Positions 26,860-39,100 of a DNA stretch of 64,000 nt are shown here, one piece after another. A program made the translations under genes and the position numbers. Position 1 is the first letter of the stretch. Each line of letters begins with the position of its first letter. The stretch comes from Casuarius casuarius. Its lineage: Eukaryota; Chordata; Aves; Casuariiformes; Casuariidae. The DNA lies in contig PTFA01000031.1 in assembly GCA_003342895.1 (NCBI GenBank), positions 6,614,678 through 6,678,677 of the forward strand. Direction: 5' to 3'. The notes under the pieces were generated by a model. That model searched no databases and was not told the origin of the DNA. It was given only the letters and a program-made list of their open reading frames with translations.

Positions 26860-27200
26860 CCTGAAGTATTAACCCAGGTTAATTATTCGTCAAATATGAT
26901 TATGCAGTGGTAATGTAAAAAATCGGAAATGCGGGATGGAATTTTTCACTCCAGCGGTTTGGCAATTGTGGCAGCTGGTGGAGAAGCTGCAGTAATTACC
27001 AGCCCATTCCAGCTGGTGGATCAGCACTCTGGCTCGGAGCGGGTGGGGGGACGAAAAAGCAATAAAGAACCAGAGGAGCGGGAATATGAGCCGTGCCAAT
27101 CGACGTGGGGAAAATTTCACAGCTGCTGGTGGTGATAAATGAGAGACGGTGGCCCTACTTCTAATCAATACATGTAAATGCTACTCATTACAGCTTTTAT
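26860..27200. promoter_or_regulatory. Candidate conserved non-coding element with repeated AGCTGGTGG
   Basis: The block starts with CCCAGGTTAATTATTCG and runs through unique sequence. AGCTGGTGGA appears at about 26974 and again at about 27010, with GCTGCTGGTGG at about 27122. TAATTAC follows the first copy. CCATTCCAGCTGG also contains an E-box and a TEAD-type CATTCC. Mixed composition with intact binding-type motifs suggests an enhancer. No comparison was run. Confidence 0.35.
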
Positions 27201-27799
27201 ACACACTTCTCAATTAGCCTTTCCTCCCACTGGTAACAAGGAATGTCATGCTTTCTGGACTGTGAAAGTGGTTCAGCAGCAAGTTCACCTGCATCGGCGA
27301 GACGCAGTAACAATGCTCACAGCTCAGCCTGGCAGCAGGTGGTAGCACTGGAAGTCTAAATTCCTTCTGTAATGTGAACTAAATGAAATCCCAAGTGTTG
27401 TCATTTAATTAAATGTTTTTTTAAATACCATTTCCTCTGTCTTGCAGCCAGAGTAACCCAGGCCCAGACACCCTCCTTAGCCTTCCCTCCCAGTCCTTCA
27501 ATGGTACTAAATGCAAGAGAGAACCTAAAGTAATCCAGTTAAACTATAACCCTGTCTGATCTTAAAAACTAGAAAGGGCCAGTTTTAGCTTGAAATGTTT
27601 GCCTCTACCTGGGGTAGTAAAAAAGGAGAAAAAAAAATCCCAGACAGCTGCAAGACCATCTAAGTTGGCCCTGTGAAAAACAAACACAAAAAAGCAGGCT
27701 AAGAATTCGTCTGACACCTTAATAGAGGTTTTTTTCTTTTTTGCAGAGTGAAAAGTTTCCCTATTTCAGTTTTGAGCTTATTTGCCCCCCTCTCTGCTT

Positions 27800-27812
27800 C
27801 CCCCCCCCCCCC
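27800..27812. repeat. Homopolymer C13
   Basis: There are thirteen consecutive C on the plus strand, preceded by a pyrimidine-rich stretch from about 27784. In the POU6F2 transcript this is a G13 run. Confidence 0.95.
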
Positions 27813-30680
27813 GTGTACTATTTAAAAGGGGAAAGCAAGTGGGCTGACCTCCCACAACAGCGACTCCTGTCTTTCTAGAGGGGAAAACTACCCCAGCCTG
27901 CTAATTCCTGGAAGAATTCAGACTGCCAGCAGCACAGGCGCTGCGTGATCGCTGGCTCGCGTTAGTGAACCTGCTGGACCCTTACGGGAAGTAGCTCCCC
28001 AAAAGCTCACTTTCTGTGTTGAACAGAGGTCTCTTCATACAGGCCACTATAGACCTGAACTTTACATGGAAAACGTCACTATGCCCCATCTCAGGCTACA
28101 TTTTCCAAGACTTGCATTTTTGGACGATCACAAAGGCTGCATGCTTCGTTATTAATCCTAGAAGTCCAATTTCCAACAACAAAAAAAAGGAAGCAACGTT
28201 ATCTGCTAATTTTTCACCTGGGCCTTGCTCTAGCGAGCACACCTGGGCCTGCCAGTCATCTCGCATATGCACAAACTCAGCTGCGACTACAGCTCTGCTT
28301 CAGCAAGCTGCTCCCAGGAGACTCACGGTATTGGGTGCTTTTCAAATGTACCATTGTGGGAATCAAGGGAGTATGGAAGGAGTTCAGTTTTTTCTCCTCC
28401 TCTTCCAAACAATAAAAAATAAACAAAAACAAACAAACCCTCAGCTTTTCATGGTTTTAGAGAATAGAAATGTGAACACAAGAATCAGGGAGCCTCAAAA
28501 CCCAAGAAACAAGAAAAGAGAAATCCAGGGTGCTATCTTAAAGAAAAAAAAAAAAAGATTTTTATAGTCATGGTTTGGGAGCCGATGTTCCCGAAGTTAT
28601 TCAGCTTTTAACATACCCTGCTCATGTGAGCCAATAAAGAGTGCTTATTTTAGGAACAATTCCAAGAGCACATAGTCATAACCTATTTCTGAAAATGTGA
28701 CTACACACATTATCCTTCAGCTTAGAGTAAAATACCCCAGTTCCAGGTATTTTACCACCTAAGGCCTGATTCATATATCATCATCAATTGGATTCTTCAT
28801 GCACATCCAAGAGCAGCATCTGACCCTGCAATTTAACTCACATATGTAACCTTTCCACTTGAAAAACTACACTGAACTTTGGGTAGAACAGTGTGCAAAA
28901 AAAGGCCACAAGATAGGATCTTAAGTAGGTCCTTGGTAGTTAGTTGATTTTTTCCCCCTTACAGAGAAGTCAGAGGTGAAAATATTCTAGGCACCATTAA
29001 GTACCATTATCCATAATATTTAACTAATTTTGAGACACATTGCTTTATAGATTTCTTCCAAGTATGAAGGATAACATAACATGCTGTTCAGAGCTTCAGT
29101 ACTCAGGTTGCTTACAAATTCAGCCAGAGGAGACGGACATGTGGCCGGGTGCTTTTTTGCCTTACTCCTGAGCACAAAATGGATTGTATCCATCCTGTAG
29201 TAGACGCAGCACAGAAGCTGAAGTTTTCCACTCAAACTGAGAAAAAGCGTGACTTGAGGTATATCACCAGGCACAGTGCTTTTGTACTACTAGTGCAGAG
29301 ATGTACCTGATTAGGGCAACATGCAAAGGTTTGGGAATATGTGTGAAACAAACCATATTTGAAAAGTCTGTCTGCATACGAATTTAATTCTAACATCTTC
29401 TTAACTGGCTTATTTCAATTTACTTTAAATTTTCCTCCTTTACAGATGGATGATTAAGGCTGTTCACTCTCCACACAAGGGGTTAATTCAGCCCTTTGGA
29501 GTGGTTTAACAACAGAGACTTTTAAAGTTGCACTGGAAGTGAAAAGTGCACAGCCCCATATGCAGACAAGCCCTGCAATTAGGAGGGGGCAGCTCCCTGG
29601 CAAGGGGCTACAGCCAGCAATAAGGAGTTTCTGGCAAAGCAGGGAGTCCCTCCAAGGCCCCGCTGTCAAGTTGTTATCTAGAGAAAGACACTTGCTGCTC
29701 TGGAGCTCAGTAACTACCACTGCCTTGGTTAAAATGCTGAGCCACTGCTCAGGGTCCGCTGCTCCTCCTACCACTGTTCTCGGAGAGATCTTTGTATTTA
29801 GTACTATCATTGCTTTTCCAAAGATGAAAAAGTCTTTCTTCGTGGCAAAACTTAATGCGAGTCTATGTACTTACAGTATTAGCTTGCCACCATCAGTAGC
29901 CCAAGATTTTTAATAAGATACAGCCTCCCAAAGTGCTTGGATTTATGGGGTTGCACTGCACCTCCTGTACTGGATGTAGCAATACTTACTGTTCTTCCAT
30001 CATAACACAATATATTGCTAACACAGATTTATTTGATGAATATTAAAAAAAAAATCACTCTTCATGATACTATATAAATTATATATGGCCAACAGTCTTT
30101 TCTTCTGTGAGCATCATATACATATAATTATACATAAACTTACTTGTTTCCCTAAGCATATTGTCATGGGCTTAAAACTAATTAGTTTCAGAAATTGAGC
30201 CACGCTTTCATTATTGTGTGTGTATATTCTTTTTACATGTTGACATATTTTTGAATGTCATACTGAAACAAGAGTGAGTGATGAACAGATGTCAAAGGAG
30301 CCAACAGGTTATGAGCTGTAGCAGGGTATTTTTTATATATATATAGTTTTATTTGTTTTTAAAATGTACTTTTACTTGCAAAAATGTAAAAATGCATCGT
30401 TGATACTGACAATATTTCTGCTCTTTTTAATTGGACACTAAAACATACATTCATCATCCTGAATAGGTGGCCCACCATAAGTCAGTACTTCCTCAGTGGT
30501 TCCATTGTGTACTGCCCTACATACATGCAGTGCTGGCTTTGCCTCCTGCCTGCTACAAGCCCTGGAGGTTTTTAGAGAGCATCATGACTTCCTATCGCTA
30601 CAAGCCATCTTGCTCGACACTGCTACCAGTGCTACCAACTCCAACATGCCCAGGATTTGCCCTTTTCTTGTCTTGCACAT

Positions 30681-30698
30681 TAAAAAAAAAAAAAAAAN
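30681..30698. other. Single N after a poly-A run
   Basis: A run of sixteen A (30682-30697) is followed by one N at 30698. The same pattern occurs at 50298 after a T run and at 56519 after a C run, so these look like homopolymer-length or consensus-calling errors, not biological gaps. Confidence 0.85.
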
Positions 30699-33124
30699 GC
30701 AGCCTGTCTTAAAGCTTCCACCTTAAATAGTCGTGCTACATTATACCGTTTTTATCAACTCATAATGAGTTTAGATTGCAAACTCTAAATGTAACAATAT
30801 CACAATTTTTCTGATGACACTACCTGTATCTGATGCTACTTATTTCATGCACTAATCAAAACTTCTCATAGCAATTAGACTAGAATCAGTCTCATAAACA
30901 GTCAGCAATAAGACTACGGAGAGAACTAAATAATTACTCCTGGCAACTTGGCTGTCTTTACTGAGCAAGGCACACCCCAAGCTTCATCTCTTTCAGAAGG
31001 ACTTTCAGAAACAGGACTTTATACTTAAGGTGACCTGCTTCCCATGGGACTTTCCAAACTTCTCATTCTACAATCATAAATGCCACCTGGAACGAATGCC
31101 CACAGAGTATTTTGTAGTCCAAATTCCGAGATTCTTCTTTATAGTCATTGAAAATGCTGAACACCTTCAGTTTCACTGAGCTGAAAAAGGGTTGATAAAA
31201 GCCTGTACCATTATAAATTACTCAGCAAGATCCATTAAGCCTACTGTAACTATATACTTTTGTTCCAGACTTTGAGTCTACTATGATATACTCAAGATCC
31301 AAGATGCTAATATGAAGCACCACTGATACTTTGCTATAAACTTAGCCTAGAGTAAACACCAGTGTTGCTTCTGATTTGGGACACCCTTCCAGGGTTCATC
31401 AATTATGTTGAGATTACCAGACTACAGCAGGACACTTCTTGCCTCCCTTAAAGGCGTGAAGGATGAGGAACACTCACGTAATCTTATTGTCTGATTCCAA
31501 TATTCTCCTATTCAATACAAATGGTCCCTCTGGAAATGGAAAATCCAGCCTCTTCTTTCCTTGGTTTCAGTGGGTTGCTTTTCTAACATATAATAACCTA
31601 AAGATTCTTATAAAAAATAAGGAATAAGTTGTTTCCAGGATTGCTAACCCAGCCAAAACAGTTTTCCCTATATATGCATGCTATAAAAATAAAGTCTTGT
31701 ATACATTTAAAAAAGACTTTTCCACTGACTTTGAAGAGATCAGAGCTGACTGCAAACTCCTAGTGTTTACAAAACACACAAACGCAAACAATCCTAACAC
31801 AAAGTTATTCTAGTTTTGGTTGGCTATGCTTGACAGACGACTATGTTGTTAGCTTCCAATTTGAGAACTTTCCCTTTAATTTTCCAAATATTTTCTTGAA
31901 TTCTCTCCTTGTCCTCTTACCCCAACCCCCCACCTTCCTGACATTTCCTAGATATCCTGGAAAGCTTTCTCTGTTACATGTTCCCTGCAGTTCAGTGAAT
32001 TATCACTGATCTTTCACCAAGCAAATAAATCCCTGAGTTTTCTCAAGTTGTTCTGAAGTACGGGCATGAGTTGTTCTGCCCCAAGATAAGTTTAAATATA
32101 TTGTCTGTTTTCCCCAGGTATCTAAGACACTGCATTTACTATGCCTGCAACTATGTTATTTTGTAACTTATCCAAAGGCAGAATTCTACCTTGCAGGAAC
32201 AGAAATCATGGGAATAGAGCATACAGGAAGACATGGTGCAGGCCAGCTTGTGCAAAAGCTGTTAATGAGCTGTACTGAAATGGTAGCTGTCACTTTGCAT
32301 TGGATCAGAGCAATCTGTACAACGTAAGGAAATTAAAAGCTCCCAGTGGCAATGGATCCTGTTTCAGTCATTAGCTGCCAGGGAGTGACAGAGACCATTC
32401 AGAGGACCAGCCCCCTGCGAGGTTCTTTGGTCCTCAGGGGATTCACTGCTAATGCTGTTTTATGCCCCACTTCTTTGTGATGCAGAGTGAGCACAAATGA
32501 ATTGCTATTTAATTTATTTATTTAGGTGCAGCTAAGATTGCAGGGGAAACAAAAAATACTGGGGGTGGGGGGAAGCCACAACAAAACACAGATGCATTAA
32601 TCTAACAATCAAGATGGCCCTACAAGCCATTTGGTGGACATCTATAGAACACCTAACACGTGTGCATGTGCAGTAGACACTTCATAATACAGTGAATATC
32701 AAATATATACTTCCTTGTCCTTTGCTATTTTCCTTTGAAGTAGGTCCACCGAGACTGAATTAGAAAAGCAAAACATCCATTAAGTCTTATTTCAGTATCA
32801 GAAATACGGGAGAAATATCTATCTACCTATGTTTTAACAGAGTGTCTGAGAATATTCACTTCAATCTTTGTGTTTCAAAAGAGAACGAATCAGGCAGAAG
32901 GACAGAAGGTTACAGATTAGTCCTGGTCATTGCTCAAAGAGTGTGGGTTATAAATAATAAAGGAGAAGAGGGTGAAGGACACTAAAATGTGACTTGGGGC
33001 CCACAATGGAATAATCAAAGCAATGAATCTAATTTCAGCTTAAAAATACCAAGCAACTGTGGATTGCATGCCTCTGTATAGCTCTCTTCTGAAGTACAGG
33101 AACCAATACACTAACACACATACT

Positions 33125-33430
33125 ATCCATACATATTTTTAAGAAGTTCCATAATAAACAGAACATAAACTACAACGTCTTTTTTTTAATGCACTGTAGA
33201 TGACAGCAATAGATATGTTTGTATGTATATGTGTATGCATAGATATATTTTGTTTGTGTGTATATATATATTTATAATCCATATACATTTTTAAAAGTTC
33301 CATAGTAAGCAGAACACAGTCTAGAATGTCTTTTTTTTTTTTTTAATGTGCAATAGATGATGGGAAGTCTATATACAACATGTGTGTGTATGTATGTGCA
33401 TATATACACACCTGCTCATATATACATACA
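33125..33430. repeat. Imperfect tandem duplication, about 152-bp unit, 2 copies
   Basis: Copy 1 (33125-33276) and copy 2 (33277 to about 33430) share, in the same order, ATCCATA, ATTTTTAA, AGTTCCATA, AGCAGAACA or AACAGAACA, a T run followed by AATG, a TAGATGA motif, and then a TATG/TGTATA-rich tail. The copies differ at many positions, including the T-run length (8 versus 14), so the duplication is old. Microsatellite expansion at the tail blurs the right edge. Confidence 0.85.
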
Positions 33431-35590
33431 CAATTTTTGTTGTTGTTACAGAACTGCTTTCAAAGGGCAATTAGTGGGGCCAATCCTGCAAACCTGTCAT
33501 GCGACAGTTACAGATCTGATGTACTTGCAAAATCATGCATATTAGGTGAAATTCTGCAAGGTTCAGAGAGGCAAATATCTTCAACACACAGCCCTTCTCG
33601 GTGTGGTGAGAGGGCTCTGCACTGCTAAAGAAGTGGTCGCCCTCTGGCAGGATCAGCTTCGAAAGGGTCTTTTGCAAGATTGTTTTTTAGCCAGATAACT
33701 CAGTGTCAAAATGAGGCGAGCAAGAACAGAATCATTCAGTCAGCAACTGCACAATTATGAAAGGGCCTGAAAGATTATTTTCTCCATATCGTTGGTTCAG
33801 AAGCTTCTAGGCCTGACTCCTATCTATTGCTGCAATGGGAAATCCTACTGTTCCAGCAGCAACAGGATCAGGCCATCTGTTTACCTAAAGCATAAGTTTT
33901 CTTAAAGACCGCTGACTCTAAGAGATCAGATTTACAGACAATTTTGCAGTTAAGTAGGGTAGATTTTCCTTCTTCATATGCTTCATGAAAATATGCTTAG
34001 TATTTCTAGTGCTCCTCTCATTCTTCTCAAACCTTCGGCCAAGTAAAGAGCCACGTCCTCACTCAGACCGTTATGTTAAAAGAAAACCAGACAGCAGTCA
34101 AGCACTTAAAAAACAGGAAATACTCCTATTAAACTTATACGGGCCTTAAGGGTGGCATCTCATAACGTCAGTGTGATCAGCAGTGGGATTTTAATGTCTT
34201 TTAACACTGTCAACTCGAGGCGTGTCACTTCTTGAGGTCTGACAAGGAAACTGAGGAAGTGGGCATGGGATAGTGTGGCCGGAGCACTGGCTCTCCCATG
34301 GTGGGGCTGGGAGATCTCGATCCCCTTCATAGGTCAAGCGAGGAGGCAGCGCTGTCCTCTGTCCAGCCCTCTCAGTACAGTGCAGGTAAGATGCTTTTTT
34401 CCAGGAGATTTTGGAATGCTTTGTTCCCCAATAGAGTAACGTCTGCACCACAGTAAGAAGTCATTTTTCATCAGTTACCATCAACCTGCTCCTTCTGTAC
34501 CTGTTATCTCTGTTCTTTATGCCCTCGCACCCTCTCCCTCACCAAACCCGCCTTCTGGCCTCGGCACCTCATGCCACGGTAGCTACCAGAATCCTGGGCG
34601 AGCAATTGCGGGAGAGGCTGGCTCAGCTGCAGCACACTCGAGCTGAAGCACACGCGTGGATGCAAGCTGGACTTTGCCAACGATTTAGCTGCCAGCCACT
34701 AACAACAGAAAGTGTGAAAAAGGTGATTTCCCAATAACAACCACGCGGCCAAATTTGGGCAGATTCTGACAGAGACATTGAGACGACACCACAGTGCCAA
34801 ATTTCCCTCCTCCAATATATAGAGATGAACCAGTTGAAATAAGTTAACATTACTGGACAACACGTTTTTCTTGCTGTTAGTTCAGAAAACGGTTGACGGA
34901 TTTTTGCTGGGGGAAAAAAGTTACCCTCAGGCAATCTTGACAAGGAAAATTTTAGTTTGAAGTTTAAAAAACTTAGACTGAAGCTTAATAAAGTATATTC
35001 CTGGAAATATGCTCCATGTAAACATGGAAAATAATAGGCAACCTTTGCTATATGAGTTTTTTCCAGTTCTTATGATATACATCAGAACCATTCTTAGCTA
35101 AATTTTGCCTCTCAGATCAAACACACATATACCTTTATACCCATTACTATTACAAGAGTGAGTCTTGTAGCATTGCTGCAAAAGTTAATTATATGCCATA
35201 GTAGTTAATAAAAGGCTAATCTCATACATTCTCACACACACACACAATTTTAAATGAAGTCTGAAAGAGAAAATTTCAAGATTTCTCTCTTTGACAAATG
35301 TGAAGTTGTACAAATGTCAGTACATGTAACTGTAAATAAAATAGAGGGGAGAAAAAAAGCACAGAATAAAGGTCAGGGAAAGCTGAAATTCTCCCTCCTA
35401 GACATAATATGGTATATAAAGTTATTACCAGGCCTTCCAGGCCTTGCACAGCTTTGCCCCTTTCTACATCTCATCTCTAGTTGCTCATGACCTCTGCTTT
35501 GCCAACTCAACTTACCTTTCTGCTATCTAAGGTGTTTATATGGCCTCCATTAGTGTACCACTGGGAAGCCTTACAACCTTTTAATGTTTT

Positions 35591-35675
35591 TATCACTATG
35601 AGATAGGGACAAACTACTATCCCTGCTTTACAAACAGGAAACCGAGGTAGAGGAAGGATAAGGTACATATCTTTT
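35591..35675 (-). repeat. MIR SINE relic, core/3' region, reverse orientation
   Basis: CTATGAGATAGGGACAA, then TTTACAAACAGGAAACCGAG and GTAGAGGAAGGATAAG follow in order the reverse complement of the MIR core, whose usual form has a two-digit stretch of 'tttacagatgaggaaactga' character. The order and spacing fit MIR better than chance. The head-like fragment at 36045 is in the same orientation, about 400 bp farther on. Confidence 0.55.
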
Positions 35676-35923
35676 TAAAATGCTTAGGCTCTAGCATTAA
35701 GCTAAAGTGATTAGAAACTCTTAAGAGAAAGTCCATGTAGAAGTATGAAACTGCCTTAATTTATGTCCCTTAACTTCATTCTTCTATTTGATCCTCAAGT
35801 ATTTTGAGGGTCCTCAATTCCACAGCCATTCTGAACAGTGACAAAGGCACTCAGGACCTAAATCTCAGTGGAGAGGGAAGAGGGGGAAAAAAAAATCAAT
35901 GGAAGTTAACCTCTTAAGTGCTT

Positions 35924-35988
35924 ATGGACCAGATTTTTAAAGGTGCTTAAATACCTAGCTCTCCTGCTAGAATAATCTGGCCCTAAAT
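35924..35988. repeat. Ancient sauropsid repeat fragment
   Basis: CCAGATTTTTAAAGGTGCTT, then AAATACCTAGCTCTCC and a closing AATCTGGCCC resemble a short, partly palindromic repeat that I recall as abundant in turtle and crocodilian genomes. The two ends (CCAGATT and AATCTGG) are exact inverted copies. It sits between the two MIR-like pieces at 35591 and 36045, so it could be an insertion into one older SINE. Confidence 0.4.
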
Positions 35989-36044
35989 CACTCCTGAAGA
36001 AATAGCAGAGACCTTGCAATGCCTACAAGGGCAATCTTTCAATA

Positions 36045-36165
36045 CTTGTAAAATTTGGGCTGTGCCCACTGGTATCATAAGAAGTAGGAAAAGCGTGAAG
36101 GAGCTGTGGCTTGAACCCAGGATTCTTGAGCCCCGTGAGAAGACCATCTTTGAGGCATGATCTTT
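36045..36165 (-). repeat. MIR or tRNA-SINE relic, head region, reverse orientation
   Basis: The plus strand contains GGCTTGAACCCAGGATTCTTGAGCCCC, seen in pieces at 36107-36134. This is the complement of a SINE tRNA-like head, where the box B region reads as GAACC on this strand. What follows agrees loosely with the expected stretch ending in a degraded 5' end. It is strongly diverged and recognised by eye only. Confidence 0.4.
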
Positions 36166-39100
36166 TCTTACTGTTGTCTGTCATAAATTGCCTGGCATAT
36201 TTTTGTACTCTAAATCCATTCACTGAAGCAACTTCCTAAATCTGGGAATTCACTCATTCAGTTCCTCTGCCAAAAAACCCTCTTCATACTAAGTTCTGGC
36301 TAACCTACCGCTGCTGACTTTCCCTGCAACTTTCATTTGAGCTCAGGTGAAATAATGTCACATTACACACTAAGAGTTAGAAGGTACGTGCTAATAACCA
36401 CGTGCCTTGGCTGTATGAAGAGCTTCCAGTTTTACCTTAGCTAACCCAGCTTCCTCGCTGATTGAGCCTGGCTGCTTCAAGTTCTGCAGCAGGAGTCTGA
36501 ATTCTGCTATACTCCTGAGGAACAGATAAAAATCTTCAGGCAGTTCAGCTCCATTTTAAAAACAGAGCTGAGACTGAAATATGAAAATAAATGATAAATC
36601 AGGTTTTTTTTCTCATTTAAATAATTTTAAGCTTCCTCTAAAAAACTGTGTAGCATGATGGTAAAAATTTAAGCATAGACCAGTACCACAAGTTTTGCTA
36701 GAGCAAGGCTGTTTTAACCATAGGACACACAACACAGGGAGTATATTAGGTGAGCATGTGCCTTGGCTTCAGAGCATGGGAGGAAAACAAAACAAAAACA
36801 AAACAACCCAACCCAACCCACACTTGTTGCTTCTGTTGAAATAATTGGTAATAGGGAAAAAAAAATCATTTCCATTATCATCATAAAGATTCATCTCAAA
36901 GTGAGACAATTCCCATGTCCCTTAGAAGCGCCAAAAGTAGATTCATGGACTTCAGGTAGATGCCAGTGCATCTTTACACTCTGTTCAGATTAGAGGTTTC
37001 CTTGTGACTATGAGGTTAGGATCTTTAGCGTCTTCTTATTTTATGGAAGCCCAGACCTGGTATTCACTATGAGAAAAACCCAAAGAGAAGGCCAAATCCT
37101 CCCAAAGACATGGCAGCTGTAGTGGTGTTAGCAGGCAACAGAAAAACCCAAGCAGTTCCTCAGTGTTTACCACAGTATTTTCAAATGTAAAAATAATGGC
37201 CTGCCTTGGAATTTCAAAATCTGGTATTTCCTTTAGCTACTTAACATGGGGGAGAAAAGATAAATTTCTCTCTAATGATGGAACAAGGAAATTTGATAAA
37301 GCAAAGGTTAAGAAGCCATCCCTATTTACACTGTCAACTAAAATCCTCTTACACTTTTAACTAAATACGTTCTTCGGTCCTTGTCCTGAACTACCTTCTA
37401 AAATTATTATGTGCTATTAAACACAGTGAGTGTTCTGGATACAAATCAGGTAAGACAAGTATGCAGCCTTTAGTAAAAAAAACCAAAAAAAACAAACAAA
37501 AACAAAACCCCACATATTTCTGCTCCGTGGTTTAAAAGGAAAAAAAAGTCTGAAGCATTTTCATATGAAATGCTAAATTAAGACCTCTCTTTATGCTTCT
37601 ACTGCTTGTAAATTCTGAGGTAAATCATTCTATACACAAATCATGAATTAATGGAAATTAGCATTACATGAGGAGCCAACAACAAAAAGAATATAAAAAT
37701 GTTTTCCTTCAAGAAGAATGCTCCTAGAATGCTGGCTCAAAACAACAATCAAAGTGCCTTCCTGTTCCTCTGTTATGGATAGCTACTTCCCCACAGAATG
37801 GCAAAAATGAAATATTTCCATTAATTTACTCCCTATAAAAGTCCACATCATCTACACCTTGTGGGGATGCTCTGAAACATGTGGCTTATTAGGATATGTA
37901 GCCTGCTACTGAGTTTATTTTATTTTATTTTTTTTAAGTAACATGAAATACTCGTACAGTATGCAGTGTGTAAAGAGGTTTTATCAGAATAAACTCTCCC
38001 TAAAGATGTTTTAAGACTAACCCATCCACCGACCCATGAAGGGTAAATGCTAAATTCTCACAGTCAAATATTCACTGTAACTCTTTGAAAAAGATAGATG
38101 AGCTGTGGCTCCTCTTTAAATTACTATGAGACGGATAAGTAGGTACTATCATCTGGAAGGCGATCACCATCACTAGAACTATCACCTCCCAGATGTTAAT
38201 GACTGAATTCTGACAAAGGAGCTTTGTTTACATAGCCATGAAACTGCTATAGTATCTCACCGTTTCTCTCTCACTGTACATGTTCGCAACATCACTCATA
38301 TGAGAAGGTAAATTTCAGATGTTGCAAAGGCAGCTAGAGAACAGACCTTTATTAAACCATCTGCTGTTTTATACAGCAACATGAACTAATAATTAATTTA
38401 CAAACTGCCAAACATTAAAACTACCAAATCTTAAAACAGGAAAGAATTTCTTAAAACAGCAACCATGCACGCTTTGCAGCATGAGGATTTTTGAAGATGC
38501 ATCGAAGGCTAAATACAATGGGTTTATTTAAACTGAGTCAGTGGCCACAGCTGTATAGCTGTGGACGTTGGTCCTAACAGAACATGGCTGAACACTTGCA
38601 GATACTGGAGAAAACCAGTAGGAATTCTGGTCCCAGGATCCAGTCCAGTGACTTAGACTCCATAAATTGGGAGTCCTTGAGACACTACAGACTTCATTTG
38701 AACCTGAAGCAGTTCAGAGTCTAAACCTTAGGGCATCGCAACTCTACCATAGGCATCATCAGTGTATAGGACCATCCAGAATGGTAAACCACAGGGTCCA
38801 CTTTCGCTGCATTCATGCTGAGTGGGAGCTGGGAGCCAAAAGCTACTGCCTCCTACAGAGGCAAGATCTTGGGCAAAATTAAGCGTCATGCTCTGGCTCC
38901 TCCTTCCCGCTGAGCTCCAGACAGAAGTGGGATGCTATCACTGAACTTGTCTGGAAACATGAACCACATTAACAGCATGATCTCCCTGTATTCTAGAAAA
39001 CAAGCCAGCAAACAAAAAACCCAATCCCCCTGCCATCCACTGCAAGCCTCAAAAGAACGCAGAGCTACTCGACAGATTTTTACCAAGCTGTGCGGGTTAC

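Larger units (their letters stand above)
27201..33124. other. Intronic sequence with the window's longest chance reading frame
   Basis: A 183-codon plus-strand frame (28016-28567) lies downstream of a TATTTAAAAG motif (27819-27828) and the C13 run. Its lysine/asparagine-rich tail and lack of domains argue against a real gene. A TA repeat (30335-30346) and an A run ending in an N (30698) are also present. Confidence 0.5.

Noticed and set aside
28016..28567. 183-codon open frame as a protein-coding gene
   Set aside because: The translation shows no known domain, is low-complexity at its end and lies inside a POU6F2 intron. Only the context is kept, as a low-interest finding.
38122..38155. MIR core fragment
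   Set aside because: Only about 15 bases agree with the expected order, which is too short to separate from chance.
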